Positions 26,777 to 41,180 of a DNA stretch of 64,000 bases are shown here, in pieces. Under the pieces are notes generated by a model. The model had not been told where the DNA came from. It ran no database searches and saw only the letters and a list, made by a program, of their open reading frames with translations. This DNA is from Branchiostoma floridae. Its lineage: Eukaryota > Chordata > Leptocardii > Amphioxiformes > Branchiostomatidae. A program made the translations under genes and the position numbers. The stretch is from contig NC_049991.1 in NCBI RefSeq assembly GCF_000003815.2, positions 13,468,762-13,532,761 on the forward strand, in the 5' to 3' direction. How positions within the stretch are numbered: position 1 is the stretch's first letter; every line of letters starts with the position of its first letter.

Positions 26777-29700
26777 CTCAGTCTAGATAGTTTTGAGACT
26801 GTTGCACCTGATTACAAAGTGGGTGGATGACATGAGGGCAAAGCCATGCATGATGGAAAAATACAGCTACAATGTACAGTGGTAACAGAGAGGAAAACAG
26901 GTGAATATAGGGAAAGGTAGCCTTTTTCAGCAAAATTGCAGAGGGCCAGCCAGCTGGAAAAAGGTCCATCAGGCATATAATATAGTGTACAGAAAATGCC
27001 ATGACTTCATTAGTATGCCTAGAATTCGGGCCACACCTATAGAATTTCTGTGGTCATTAGAAACATAACGATTGGGAAAAAAGAATATTCATTATGAAAT
27101 CATCAATAGAAATGTATATAGCAAACTATCAAGCAATTGCTTACCACCCAATACTGTTACCATTTTATTTGAAAAACTAAATGTCAAATGACATCATTAA
27201 GATACATGTATGGTTATCAAATTGATAAACTAAGTCTGTTACTAGGCGTTTCCCCATTTCATCAGTACATGTATATGCCTTATCTACGTTTTACCTTTAA
27301 TTCAATTTGCACTGTGTTAGTATCACATTACAGTATACATTACGTTTTCTATCCACATTATACATTATACCACAACCTTCACCTACAATATGACTGTATA
27401 CACACCATGCAAACTTCAAGCACGACACAAACTGAATACACACAATATGAATACAAATCATCATTCCAATGATTGAACACGTCACCAAGTAGATTTATGG
27501 CTCCATCAAAAACATTTTACCTGCCATTTATCAAACATTTTACCTGCCTTTTATTGTCCCTTTCAAACCCTTTGATGCAAAGCTTCATGCAGATGATCTC
27601 AATTTGCCAAAATACCAATCATGAAATACAAAATGTCAGAAAAGAATGTGAGAAACATCCAATTTTCTACCAACTAAAAAATATCTAACTGTAGTATGGC
27701 ATGTGGCAGCAACATAAAATCCAAAGCAAATAAAGGTCTGTTTCCAATATGGTTGCCATATTTTTTGCTGTAAATTCATGTTTATCATATTCTTTAAAAA
27801 TTTTCTTTATTTATCAATTAGCTTGATATATGAGACTGTTAATAAATTGGGAACATATTGCACATGACTTCAGGTTACCCATAAGTATTATAGCCTGTTA
27901 CTTAAGGCATCCATTAAGAAACCTGACATGGTTGACAATATTTCTCACGTTTCTACAAATACATTTTGTGCAATATCGTGGTGCTATACTGCTGCACGAC
28001 CAAACCTTAGGGCAATGACGACATGGTTACATATGTATGCGTAATCCTGTCTGTTTAACCAAGCTTTGTTGACTTTCATAAATAAATCATTCTTCCAGCA
28101 CACACCGCCATTGTACCCTTCCAATGCAATTATTCCCCATTGTGGTTTTGCCAGTCTGGGATAAGGGGCCTAACCAGTAACAGTCATGTTGGAGCTAAAT
28201 CAATAGGGAAAGAATGTTCCAATGCATCACAAGTAGGCTGGAAAGGACATTTTAAACTGCTCTTGTTTTGCGTACTAATTGTCTCATTTGTGTATATGAA
28301 TGCTACATGCTTCATTTGCAGTCATCATTGTTAAGGGCAATTCTGGTTATTCTGAAGCCTCTTACATCTAATGATATAACTGTCACATGTGATTTTCAAC
28401 TATGTTCTGTCTGTATTTTCCCTACTTAGGTACCTGTGCAATTAACCTGTAGAACAACCTGTATATACAAATTCCACTTTCTCCATCTTGGCTGTGAGGC
28501 CACCTGACAGGTGACACACCCAACCAACCTGCACCTTGGCAACAGACAAAATATTTATCTCAGTCAAAAAAAATACAGGCTTCAGGCATGTTTTTATCAT
28601 GTTGTAGTAATAACAGTTTTCCTCTTCATTTGCTCACAAAGAGGTGAAATTTATAATTGCTCTATTCTTCATGATATCTGAGGAAACTGCCTTTTCATGT
28701 TAGAAAAAGCAAGAACATCATAATTCCTTATGACGTTTTGGGGGCTTTCTGCAGGCTTGTTCTATATACTTTCAGAGGTACAAGCCTTAATTTTAAAGAA
28801 AGAAGGCAAGTATAGAGGCCCGTACAGCATTTGTGACACTCAGTGTGTCCATTGTACTTTCTCTTGTATCCCAGTAGTAATTACATTGCAGCTAAGGGTG
28901 CTAGTGCAGATGGGTGAACAATAATTAACAGTCCTTTGTGAAAACCTGGGCCAGTTGATAACCAACACACGAAGCCTGTGGGCAGCTTTTCTTGAGGATT
29001 TTTTACAAAATGTGATAATCCTAACATCAAGCCATCTCTGGTAGAACAAACAAAAGTCAAACATTGAAAAAACATTTTATGCCAGTGTAACCTTAGAACT
29101 GAATAATTTACATTTTGTCCTATCTTAAAATGACCAAATCCATCAAAGATCTCTACATCTGTGATAGATAGCTAACATGCCATTATGTAAGTAGAGCTGG
29201 CCTACTTTCTTGTAGTCTGACCCTTTTTCCTTATCCCTGCTTAGCAGCTGTCAGGGTTGCAGGGAATGCATCATCACTAAGACACCAGCAGATTTTCTGG
29301 GCAAACATATAGTCCCTTGTCTTAATCATAATGAAACAGGACGTCTTAAAACATTTTAAGTGTGGAGTCCAAGTTATGTTAAAATCTCTATCACTATAGT
29401 TCAGTTCTTCCATTTCCAGTTGATCCTGTTACTAACATTTAGGGTTTGGGCCAATGTACTTGCTGGAGGCATGACACCACCACCAGAAAGGTCAGGAAGG
29501 ACTTGTCATGTTTGTGTAAAGAAGAACAACTGAACAATGAAGCACAAATGTTCTGGTTGATCGAGCAGGACAGAACATAAGCATGGCAGTGCCCTTGAAT
29601 GTGTACTTTCCTAACACCGGGTTTGGCACAACCTCAGAAAAAAACTTGGCTCACACCCCAAAAACCAGCTGTCACTCTAAACCATATTTGTTCCTTAACA

Positions 29701-30962
29701 AAAGGACTGTTTTCTTTAAATCATTTCAATAACACCACCCTTAACCTGCCATGCAAATATCCTGGAATATTCTTTGATCCAAGATGTATGACACGGGGTT
29801 GCTTCAAGGGCCTATCAACAACATAGAGCGGAACTTATGCCACCAATCCAGCGTAAGTTGTCTGATGTCATAGTTGGGGCTGGGTTGGCACAGCCGCGGC
29901 TCCACCGAGACTGGCTGACACAAAAGGGGGTTTACCTATAGGTGATGGGGAAAGCTTAGCTTATCTGGTTGGTATGTTCTGATGATAGCTTTTCCAATCA
30001 TTCTATCACCAGAGAGGTTATCCAGACCTATACATGCTGCTGCAGTCTGTATTGTTGACAGTCATTTGATAAAGCTTAAGATTTCATCTTATTATGAGGA
30101 TATTATGACTCATATGACATAAAACAGGTAGGCAATAAAAATTACAGGCTAATTAAGTAATAGTCATCTAGTAAACTAATGGCAAAAGCATAGTGTTGAC
30201 AATTTCATATTCTTGTTGATTTCTTAACAAACTCTATATATGTATAAGTCATAATTTCTTTTGTATTTTACCAAGTATTTTACCAAGTTTTTTTGTTGTA
30301 TCGTTCTTGGCTAGCAATTTACACCAGACAAATTTTATGTCACTGGTATGTCCGATTCCTGATGACAAAAAGATTATGTCATGGAGACATGTAGCAATAA
30401 ATTATTAATGAGCACACAGCAAAAAAGCACCTAATGATGTCATAAAATGGGATCATCATCCAAATGAAACACTCGCATGCCACTATCAATTACAAAGATT
30501 GCCATGCAAGATATTGCAGAAACTCAGCAGTCGCATTTACTTTGATTATTTTCATAATAAGTGATTAGCAACCTGGCACCAGGCCATTAGGCACCAAAAA
30601 CACATTACTTTCCCATATCATCAACCTGTTATTCTGGAACATTCTTAATTTTCCACTCACAGACTTCATCTTTGAGCTGATTATGTTACTGAACTAATTA
30701 CTGATTATGATGATTTGTAATTTGTTATGATAAGAAATCATCTGGCTCCTCCAGCTTTTACTGAAACAATTGTAGTTCATTTGATAGTTTCCCAATTCAA
30801 CAGTTGTATAATTCCAACAAGTGTACAAAAAGGTCATGACATCAATGTTTGGTGTCAATCACACTCTTAGAGAAGATGAAAAGCTAAAGAGTTATTAATA
30901 ATTCATAGTCTACGATGAGAGACTACATCAGGAAGAAAAAATGTTGACTGGCAATCATCAAT

Positions 30963-31047
30963 CGGTAATAAAAAAGAAGAGAATCAGAAAATGCTCCCCA
31001 CATCAACAAGGAGGAGCATTTCTTTATTCTCTTCTTTTTTATTACCG
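30963..31047. repeat. Near-perfect hairpin, about 35-base stem
   Basis: CGGTAATAAAAAAGAAGAGA at the left pairs with TCTCTTCTTTTTTATTACCG at the right, then AGAAAATGCTCC with GGAGCATTTCT, leaving a loop of about 13 bases. It may be a miniature palindromic element or a hairpin RNA source. Confidence 0.88.
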
Positions 31048-33694
31048 TTTATGCAGGCCTGGCAGCCCAATATTTTCCAGACCAACGAAGCCTATTGCTG
31101 AGCCTTTTCCTTTCTGAAGATCCACTAGGGATGAATAAGGAATCTATTTTACATCGGATGATTTCAAGAAAATGGATGGAAACGAGAGTGAACAGGCAGC
31201 AAAATGTCATGATCATGCCTTGACCTTTCGTAATGGAATATGCTTTTCGGGAAAGTCACTCAAATGGAAGGAAGAAAACCAGTGTCCAGCCATTGCTTTT
31301 GGATATAGCTTCAACTCTAATTGGATTTAGCAAGGCTCTACTGTGCGCAAATTGTAGAAGTCTCTGTGAAGGATAATGGGCGCTTTGAAAGAAGATTGTT
31401 TTACGACACAGCCTGAGGAAGAAAGCTTTTACCTGTAATAGCCCTGTTTCATACGTACAAAATGTCATAGATTGATAACCTTTCAAACCATGAAAAAGAA
31501 TTCTTATCTTAAGTGCACAGTGATGAGAAATGGATCCTGAAGTCTAAGCCTTGGGCCATCCTTTTAAATAAGTAATACTGACTAACCAGACCTAGGCAGC
31601 CTTCAATATTTTTTGCAGAAAAAACAGTCATATGAATGAAATGGTATTCATGCCCGAAGTGATTGCAAGATATGATCGATTCATTTCAGCCCCTTTAAAG
31701 CTTGCCCTCAAGAAGTTTTCATCCCAGGTAGTTGCTGATGAGAGGACATCATATATTGACAAGTAGATATATGACACAGTTGGGAACATCCAGTCACTGC
31801 ATGATTTTTATTTTCTTTCATACCTGAATGACCTTAATGCTGAATGCCTTACCCTCGAACTGACTCCTGTTGTTACAGTAATCGAAAGGTGTGTCAAGAG
31901 ACAGACTTATCTGTCTGCAAACAGTTACTAAGCAGAGCTTAAACAACAAAGAATACCTCTGCATCCCTCCTAATGCCGGTTTCACAGATAAACAATGTGT
32001 ACAACAATGGCAAACATCCCCCCTTTATTAGTATGGCCCACAGGTTACCTAGCAACATGTATATCTATGTATGGAAGGTCTTTCAAAATGATTGGTCATT
32101 GATACATGTAGCTAGAACATTCAACAGTAAATGCAAAGTTCTATGTTGTACAATGTACATGTGGGCAATGCACATAATTCATAGAACAAAACACAGATAA
32201 CGTTATTCTCCATCATAGCACATAATATTACAGGCTCTGTGAGCACCTGCTGTGGGAATATATATCGGACAAAGTTGCTGAATCATTCCCAGGAAACGAG
32301 CCTGCCAAAGTCTACAGATATGATGTAATTAGTCATGTTCAATCCTTATAAATGCTGTACATGCCTCGTAATCTCAGCCCCCAGGCATCAGGCGGTGGCC
32401 TTGAAATGTGCTCCAATTTGGTCTTTCATCTTTCTCTACACTAATGTTTGACAAATCACTGTTTAATACAGATATTATTTAGAACATGCCCCTAATCTAG
32501 CCACCCTGTCTGGGAGTCAGATTAAAGGGCAATGGTGGCGGATTCTCATTTTTAAAATCCTGGTGAATTTTTTCGTAGGTATAATGAACCTTGCCTTCCT
32601 CCGACCTCTGAACAATTCCACACACAAGGGGTTACTGTAACATCCATCATACATGGCAATTAGGTTAAGTTGTTTTCAGACTTTTGATAGGGCGTGGCTA
32701 ATAGCATGCCTGTTCCATTTCTTCCACATTTTTGCTGAATAGACAGTAGTTTTTCTTTATTGTGTGTCAGAAATGCAAACTTCAGTTGAGCATGAATGCC
32801 CATCTATTGCTGAATCTTTAGAAGAAATGCCATATTGCAAAACAAACAAATTGAATGCAAATGATGCATTTAACTGTATTTTTCCTTCTTTCAATTTTGA
32901 GGGGCAATCAAATGATTTAATCTATGGGGAACATTCTTGGTTGGTTTAAAACATATGCCCTTCATCAGCCCTCTTTCATTGGAAACAGTAGGCTGTTGTG
33001 CAGCACACAAATGAGCTAGGCCATTAATTACAAGCTTTGTCCTGCCAGTTTCCTGCTCCTAGCAGATGGGGGAAGTCCATATCTATACCAAAAGCCAGAA
33101 AATATGTCTGCTGAACAATACAGCTTTCAGTTATTGCTCACTTAGTGTGTATGCCGGCCAGTATATAAAACCCCCTTGCCCTAAGCGGCCTTGACAATTT
33201 CAGGTATTCTGGTCTTCCTGGACAAATTGAATTTTGGTCCAATCAAACTATAGGACTGGTACACCAAAGGATGTTAACCTCCTGTGTAGAACCCAATTTT
33301 AAAGCCATCTCTGGAGTCAGGCAAGGAATATTTTTTGCGGTAGGGCCTTGATCCGATAAGCTTAAGTCTAAACGAATGCCTAATGTTAATTCAAAACCTC
33401 CTACAGAGAACATAGATCAAACAAATCTGTTTAGTCCCAGAGACATTGCGAAGACTGTAAACAGAATACATCATGGAAAAAAATGTCTTGTCTGAAAAAA
33501 AAAAAATCTCCGAAGTCGAATGCCCTCCCCTGAAGCCTCCAAGTTAGGTTAGGTGAGGTAATCATGAGGAATATTTGATAAGGACATAGTTCTCAGGCTA
33601 CTTATAGCTAAGGAAACTGCAAAACAGAATCCAACTAAATCTAGTCAGATTCAACTTTCATCCTATATGAATAAGAGGATGTGCATGGGGGTCC

Positions 33695-33856
33695 CGACAA
33701 TGATTTACGCTGAATTCAGAAGAGCCCCCTACGTATTACGCTAAACCAAGGAAGGCAATACGCTAAATGTGGTCGCCTTGCTACGAATTACGTAGATAAG
33801 ATGGTTTTCCCTACGAGTTAGGGGAAATAAAATAGGCTACCTACGCCTTAAGTAAA
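33695..33856 (+). repeat. Degenerate short repeat cluster (CTACGAATTACG core)
   Basis: CCCTACGTATTACGCTAAA, GCTACGAATTACGTAGAT, CCCTACGAGTTAGGGGAAAT and CCTACGCCTTAAGTAAA follow at about 40-55-base steps. Confidence 0.7.
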
Positions 33857-34043
33857 AGAGCATGCAGACTCTCAAATAACTTTTTTGTTTTCTTCCTGCC
33901 TTAGCCTAAACTCTAAGCCTCATGCAAATGTATCTCCTAAAATCAATATTCCCACACTGATCCATCCATCCATCCATTTCCTGGGTTGCTTACAGCCACC
34001 ACCAAATACAATCCAGCAGTGTTCTACCAGTGGATTTCAATTA

Positions 34044-35147
34044 CAGTAGAAGTCGCTTATTAGGGAAGGCCATTTGCCAGCTAAATTTTCCCGACTAACC
34101 GGCGTTCCCGATTAAAAGATGTTGCTCGAAATGACCCGAGTGGGGATGGGGGAGGGGGGCATCGGTGAACGCATCGCACGCATTGACACAAAGAATACAA
34201 CACAATCATTTCTACCACAAATAATCAAGTCCATAATTTCATTTAACTCCACAAATATACTTATTAGCCACTTTCAGCTTCAAATTTATCTTTTATCGGT
34301 AATTGTGATCACATTTTAGTGTCGAAGAACGAATCGCGATGCATCAAAAGATCTGTTACGTTTCGTCTATAGTATCGGCTTGAAGAAAACAAAGAAATTA
34401 ACACTGCTAAAACACGTTGAGCTACCGAAAAAAAACGAGGTACATATGCAAACGTATTCTAAATTTGCCAAATGAACAATTGTTTTGATTAATAGAGGAC
34501 TGATCAAGGGTACAGTGCACGCGCTTACTACGTAAGATGTGGCGACATGTGATACACAGACGAAAACCATCGCTACGTTGTAGGACGAAAACGCTCTTGG
34601 TTTTCAGACAAACTTTATGTACTAGGCGAAAATACTCATGACTAACGCATAAATAAACTGTTAATCTTCATATCTACAAATTTTCCAGTTACGATGTCCA
34701 CAGATTACACTGAAATTTTGCCACAGTCGACAGTGTCATTTTGAAAACATTTCCATCACGAAAACAAAGATGGCGGACGCGGCGTCATGTGTAGTATCCC
34801 ATGATTCCCTGCGGCAACCGCCGGGCCGCGCGCTAGCGACGTAAATTGAATAGAAATCGCGGCCTTTTCGGACTCAAAACAGGCAGTTTTGATACTTTTG
34901 GCGATCTGATATCTTTATACGGGAAAATTTTGGTTCATTCCTGCTGATTCTGGTGATTTGTTTGGCATATTTCGGGGTTAACATGCGTTGTAACTTGAAT
35001 TTTTTTTCCCGATTAGCCGATTTGGGCTTTGCAAATATGGGGTGCTGTAAACAATAGCGCCAATGGGAAATGGTTTTGGATTTCAAAATTCTTTGCAACT
35101 AACCGATTTTTGCGACTAAGCGTATTGCAAATAGCTGGCTTCCACTG
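34044..35147. mobile_element. pogo/Tigger-like DNA transposon, non-autonomous
   Basis: The left end CAGTAGAAGTCGCTTATT and the right end (inverted) CAGTGGAAGCCAGCTATT are flanked by TA on both sides. Subterminal motifs CCCGACTAACCGG and CCGATTAGCCGAT are typical of this family in animals. 1,104 bases, no transposase seen. A GC-rich internal patch (34,768-34,865) carries AAGATGGCGG (YY1-like) and TATCCCATGATTCCCTGCGG (ZNF143-like). Confidence 0.8.
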
Positions 35148-36744
35148 TAGAATGGAAATGGAGCCACATTATTGTGCTCTCCTATCATCCCCTGTCCCTA
35201 CCCATAACCCTGGCAGGTCCCTAACCTGCTTATCTAACCCTGGGGAGCTGGCCACACAAGCCCATCAGCCTCCTAATTTTCCCTGAAACAAGATCAATAC
35301 ACCTGCTACTGAAATGAAATACAAGCCCTCTAATAGGGAGTCTGCAGGAGCCATTCTCACAGACTTGTCAGACATTGACAGATCACCCAGCCTTTAGACC
35401 TAAGCCTCCTTGCCAAGCCCAGATGGGATCCCTGGGGGAAAGGGATGTCTTGAGAGAAGCAGGACCTGTGTGTAGGTGTATCCTGTACTCCCACGGGCTT
35501 TTTGATACAGAAGGGATTTGAGCTGTTCCCATACATAACCACCTGTGATCTCTAATGCCAAATCAATATACAAAAAACATTAATAAAGATCAGCTGATCT
35601 ACGGGAGACCTTTGGTGCTTTCCTGAAAATGACCCTTTGCTGCAACCATATATCACTCGAGAGGCACACCTTCATGTTACTCAAATATACACAGGCCCTA
35701 CTAAGTACTATCCTTTTAGTCATGCAGACATTACCGGAAGAAGAAGAAGAAACAGAATAAGACAAAAAATTTGCATGCAAACAAAAAAAAAGTAAACTTT
35801 TTGTCTCCGCACCTCAAGAAACTTTCCCAAGTATCATCATCATCACGTATGGTAATGCTGTTTTTGGTACAATACCTCATCCTCATCCATTCTGCTGGAA
35901 TGACTCATCCACTTTTCACAAGTGGGTTCTGGAAGCACTGCCTCCAACTCTCTCATCATCCTTGTGCATCCTTCAGAAAAACTGCTTGAAAACATCGCTA
36001 AAGGCTGCTTAAAATATCAAGGAGAGGGACCAATATCTGAGTTGTACCATCGTGCTCACCATGCATATAAATTATAATCAATTGAATTTTTTACTTACTT
36101 TTTGAAGAGTTTTTTTCCTTGAAGTCTTTTTTGCAGAAGAATCAATTGTGGGTTTGGGGAAACAAAATTTGGTTTGTAACTTTCTCCATATTTTGACCTG
36201 TAATTGACCCCTAAATGAGATAGTCCTGCATTCTCATTGGCTGGATTGACCCATTGGGACAAGGGGTGGATCCTGGTGTCATTTCAATATTTTGGCTGTT
36301 TGGCTCTTTAAAATCCCAGAGCTGAACTCCCATGTTTTGTACCTGAGCAAACTTGACAAACAACCTGTGTTGTGGGTATAAAAACTTTGGTTTGAAAAAA
36401 TATTAATAATGTTTTTAATTTGATTGTTTTCCATTCCTTCATCATGTACTGTTCCAATAGACCTGACCACAAGCTGTAATTTCTTGGAGAAACAGAGAAA
36501 GTTAAAAAAAAATTCATTACTAGTCCGAGTCCCTGCAAAGATTCTTTATATTCCCTCCTAGTCTGGACCTCCTAATGGCTCTGGACAATAGACCATTCAC
36601 CACAGGAGAGATAATGTTACTTGATGGATAATGTTTATTAGAACTGCATCAGTTGGATAGGAGAAAACGAATTCTGACATATATTTTCTAATACAAACAT
36701 GTATGTCGTGCTGTACCCAATACTGATATAGCCAAATTGCTTAA

Positions 36745-36840
36745 CCTCCAAGCAGATCCTACGGTGCCATAAGATAGTATCAAAGCTGGCCAAAGAGTAT
36801 AGCCGGCTAAGGGAGTCAAACAGGCATGTAGCTACGGGAA
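36745..36840. mobile_element. Dispersed element fragment, inverted copy at 60.8 kb
   Basis: CCTCCAAGCAGATCC, AAGATAGTATCAAAGCTGGC and ATAGCCGGCTAA occur here and, reverse-complemented and in order, at about 60,820-60,895. Confidence 0.7.
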
Positions 36841-36897
36841 GTTTGTGGCTTTTGTGGCTTTTAACCCATTGACAAGTGATTACCTGCCTACACTTAA

Positions 36898-37133
36898 GGT
36901 GGTATCTCACTGCACTTGGGGCACCAGTGTGGCACTGCAGGGTTCGTTCATTGTGGCACTGTAAGTTGTGTTATTTTCGCAGATTTTCTTATAATTGAGA
37001 TATAGTGTAATACGTAAAAGTATGACCTAAAAGACAATAAAATACACAAAACGTAAGAAAATGTGTTTTTTATCTCTGAAATTCGTCGAGTAATTTTTCG
37101 CATCACCGGTGCCCCAAGTGCAGTGAGATGCCA
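36898..37133. mobile_element. MITE with CTCACTGCACTTGGGGCACC ends
   Basis: The left GTGGTATCTCACTGCACTTG and right CAAGTGCAGTGAGATGCCAC ends are inverted over about 28 bases, with an AT-rich interior of about 180 bases. No coding capacity. Confidence 0.85.
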
Positions 37134-40100
37134 CGGCTTCAGGTATCTACATAATACAACTCTTCCACTTGACCAGGAGACCTGTAAGTTCCCATGTGCT
37201 TACACCTGTACTGCACAAACGTGCCCGTGCATTCAGGAGCATGTAGCCTTATTGGAAACACTGACGTTCCGTAGTACAGTACACTGTACAGCATGCACAG
37301 AAGTGCCAATTGATATGCCCACGCAATAAACCGTTTCTGAAAACCACTGTGGTCTGTATAGACTGTATAGCTCGAGACCGGATGGACTCGACTTAAGCAA
37401 GTAAGCAAGCATCATTAAGAAGCTTCAACACCATCTTGTTCTGTACATACAATATACATCTACCAGTGAGTTTCCACCCACTCAACCCATCACGCTAATG
37501 TATTACACAAGTCATACAATATCTCTTATATTCAGATCTCTACAGCAAATCTATGCAGCTCTTTTTCTATGAGAATCTTATTTTTTACGTCTATTTTTCA
37601 ATATTAAAAAAAAAAAGAATAGACTGAATTAGCATATGGCCTCGACATTAAGTGGTTTCTTTCCGCACCATCAGCTTTATCTATATATGATTTCTACTCA
37701 AAACTCATTTCCTCGAAGTACATTACGGCAAGGCTGTTTTGCGAAGAATGCGCAGCTCGATGGAATGATTTGAGAACGATAAAGGCGAACGGCATGACGA
37801 CGAGAATGCTAATAGCCAGCTACACAAGTGGTGAGATGTACCAAGGAGAATGCAGGCAGCACTTTGGTGTGCTCCCGAATTCCCCTATTGGAATGTGTGC
37901 ACCCAAGCGTGCAGGCATGAATTGCAAATTTATAGGCGCAGGCTGGAATCTACACCGCAGTTGAATTGGCCGTCACATTTCAAATTAGACAAAATTAGAC
38001 GTGTTTAAGTCGCGGCATCTCTTTTAGGCATAGGCAGCTCACTTTAATTTTTGCCAAGACCTCAATTCACACTGTACCAGCAGATATTGCCTTTAGATAG
38101 TATATGCATAACATCATTCACTTTCCAGAAAAGAGGCAGATGTCAGAGGGAAGATTGTGATGTTTTCTAACTGATCTGTTATTGCTATAGTCCTACCTTT
38201 GGGAGGAGTATCTTGGCAAAATCAAATGAGTAATACTATCATATCTCATAATCAAAATTATCTGACACTTTGTCCTAACGAAATTGATTTCAAATGTTAT
38301 TGGCTACTCTCTCATGACAAGATCAAGTATTAAGCTTTTTTATTCCATTTTTTTTTCTAATTTCTTACCAAGTGATTAAAAAATACATTCATATTTCCAC
38401 CCATGATATGCTTTGAAATCATCTTTCATCTTTAATGATTTGAAGTTTAGACCACCTGAAACAATTTTTTTTCCAAAGAAGGCTCACAAAAAGGAAATGA
38501 AAAAATCATGACAGCTGAGTGGAATACAATCAGATGAGCTTTTTTGTTTAATTGAGGGTGAAAGGGATTTGCCAGCATTAACTGTCTATTCAGAATATAA
38601 AGGAATCAATTGTAAACTCATTAGTTGAAATGAAAAATGCATCAATGGCCATATGCATCATAATGTAGGAATAAAACTACATTTGTCATTTACACAAACA
38701 AGCTGCTTTTGAATCAGCATGCAACATAAGCCCGCCTTTAATTCCAATGTGCCCCCGAAAATATCATAGAAATATTCAATATTTGTACCAGATTTTGCCT
38801 TCTCCAAGCTTTGATGCCACAGCATCCATTTCCATTAATATCCATGCAAATGCAAAGACCTGGCTCAGTCGCAGCATTTTGAGTAATGCGCCTTTGATTA
38901 TTCATACCACTCACCTTCTTCTACATGGAGAAAAATACAGACCACCAGAAAATCAAACCCTACATCTGCTTGGAGATAACTTTCATTATAATATTCAAGG
39001 CCACACCAATTTATTGCCTTGTTTCTTCTAGGACATTGAATTGTGAAAACATAGCAATTAGCAGGCAACTTAAAATCATAGGGAAGGGAGGAAAATTTGA
39101 ATATGACTCTTACAGACTCTATTAAACTGTGTATAACCATTCTTTAACCTCCTTGGTATAACAAATAAACCTAGTCCTCAAGCTTTGTTTTCCCTTATGT
39201 TTTTCCACTAAAAGCATATTTGTAAAAAAAATCCTAAAAGCAACATATTTGTGTGGCTCAAGGCCATGAGTTGAATTTCTAATGAGGGTGATTGAAGAAC
39301 ACCAGTAGGCAAAACAAAGCATTCTCCGCCTCCTCAGCACTATATACCTGTACCTTCAGACCTTACACACAAAAGCACATGCAATATACTAGATTTCTTC
39401 TCGGCTGCATGTGGAACATGTCAATATTAGCAAGGCAAACCCAGACACAAGCACCCGCACGCCATGTGGCATAGAAAGCTACTCAGCTTGACTGTAAATC
39501 ACAGGTGGCCCCACACACTTACCAATCAGGTGTGAGAAACCCAATATGTGGTATCCCCCTGTTAAACCCCTAACTTCAGTGGGAGGTACTTAGCGTTGCC
39601 TGGCAACAAGAACAGAAAGCAGAGCAAATGTTATCATTGAGATTACAGCGCACAACTCGGGCAGTGTGCGTGCTAGTGGCCTAGCTAACACATTTTCCAT
39701 TCTAAGAGGTGGCAGTAAAAATCTACAATCCTCCATTAGCACGTCAAGAAAACAACAGAAGTATAGTCACTTTTAGTAACACAACATGCTAAATGAGTTT
39801 TGCCAGTCTGAGCTAATTCATGATTTCACAGATGCCTCATTATACAGGAGTCTCACATACATGTATATGGCATTGATAATAAAAAGCAAATGCTGGCGTT
39901 AATTAATGAGCAATGAGAAATGACATTCCAGCTACAAGTTCCTCCTAAAACAAGATCAAGTCTTTTTATCATTTGCCTAATTGCATCACTCTGTTCATCA
40001 TTGCCACATTGTAAGTCAGTCCACCCCCCACCCCCATCCCCCAGCACTCACATGGCAGAAACATGTGATTGCGAACTGATGCAGCCCCAAGTGCATATGT

Positions 40101-41180
40101 TCATGACTAATCTCCAAGCAGATGTGAGGAGAAACAACCATCACATTTCTCTGCATGAAAATATTTATATTATAATAGCAAGTGCTTCTCTGATTCACTT
40201 AGTGCAGGTTCCAAGAGCTTTTAGAGTATGTAATGATCATAACCTAATAACCCAATGCTGAAAGAAGGGCACTTGAGCAAGGCTGAAGTTGTGCACAGGG
40301 AAAAGTTCAGATACTGAAAGCTAGTACATATGACTTTAAGTAAGCCAAGACAATGACAACTCATAACAATTAACAGCATGTTGCTTATTTCACCACAATT
40401 CTATCCTATTGACATGTTGATGATTTGGATAAGTTGCAGACCTGAACTTCCAACCTTTAATCAAGGGTCCCCAAGACGAAGATCAGAACCACAATTTGCC
40501 AGCTGACTGAGCTGACGTTTTCTCAGTTATAACCTCCTTGTTCTCTCCAAAGTCAGACTCTGACCATTTCTGTAGACTATACCAGGCGTGATATTATGTA
40601 ATTTTCAGGAGATATGATTTACAATGTATTTACAGCCCCACGTTAATCCCGTATCGATTCATCTTTCTATACATATTACACATGTATATCAAAGATGAAA
40701 TCTGTGATTTTCTGTTACTTTCATTTTCTTTTAATAAAAGATCTTTCAAAGTGTTTTCATTCTCTCAATTCATCACTTCTTCTCATGTAATAACTACTGC
40801 TGCCATCTGCATTGGTAATAACATGAATAATATGAATGTTCCTTTGATTACTGCAAAGTGAAAAATAATTCAGACTATTCAGCATCTATGAACTCATCAA
40901 ATTAACATTCATCCATCTCTTCATTCACATAGCTTATCAATCCCCTGTAATGACAAATCATCAGTGTTGCCATGGCAATTGGGGATTACCCTAATCAGCA
41001 CTCCTGTCACTTTCAAAATCTGATTTTTTATGGGGGGAGGGAACAGGAGATAGTATCATCTGATATCTATCTATTCCACTTACCTCTTATCTTGGTTTCT
41101 CACCTGTCCGGAGAAGCACCTGTTACAATGGAGAAAGGGCGTGTGTTATGTGTCTTTGTAAGTGTGTGTTTTTGTAAGTG
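37134..41180. other. Intron-like sequence next to the channel first exon
   Basis: AT-rich, with no gene or strong repeat recognised apart from one TCTCCAAGCAGAT end near 40,110. First-intron regulatory elements could lie here but cannot be called from sequence alone. Confidence 0.4.

Noticed and set aside
28310-28340. GCCCTTAACA with AC 11 bases later on the minus strand, a U12 acceptor candidate
   Set aside because: The codons that follow do not give the conserved W-F-E of Cav3 in the required phase.
31440-31500. Minus-strand WFERLSI frame resembling the start of the next Cav3 exon (W-F-E-R-I-S)
   Set aside because: The match lasts six residues, then diverges and hits a stop. There is no AC or AG acceptor at the required base before the TGG, so it is judged chance.
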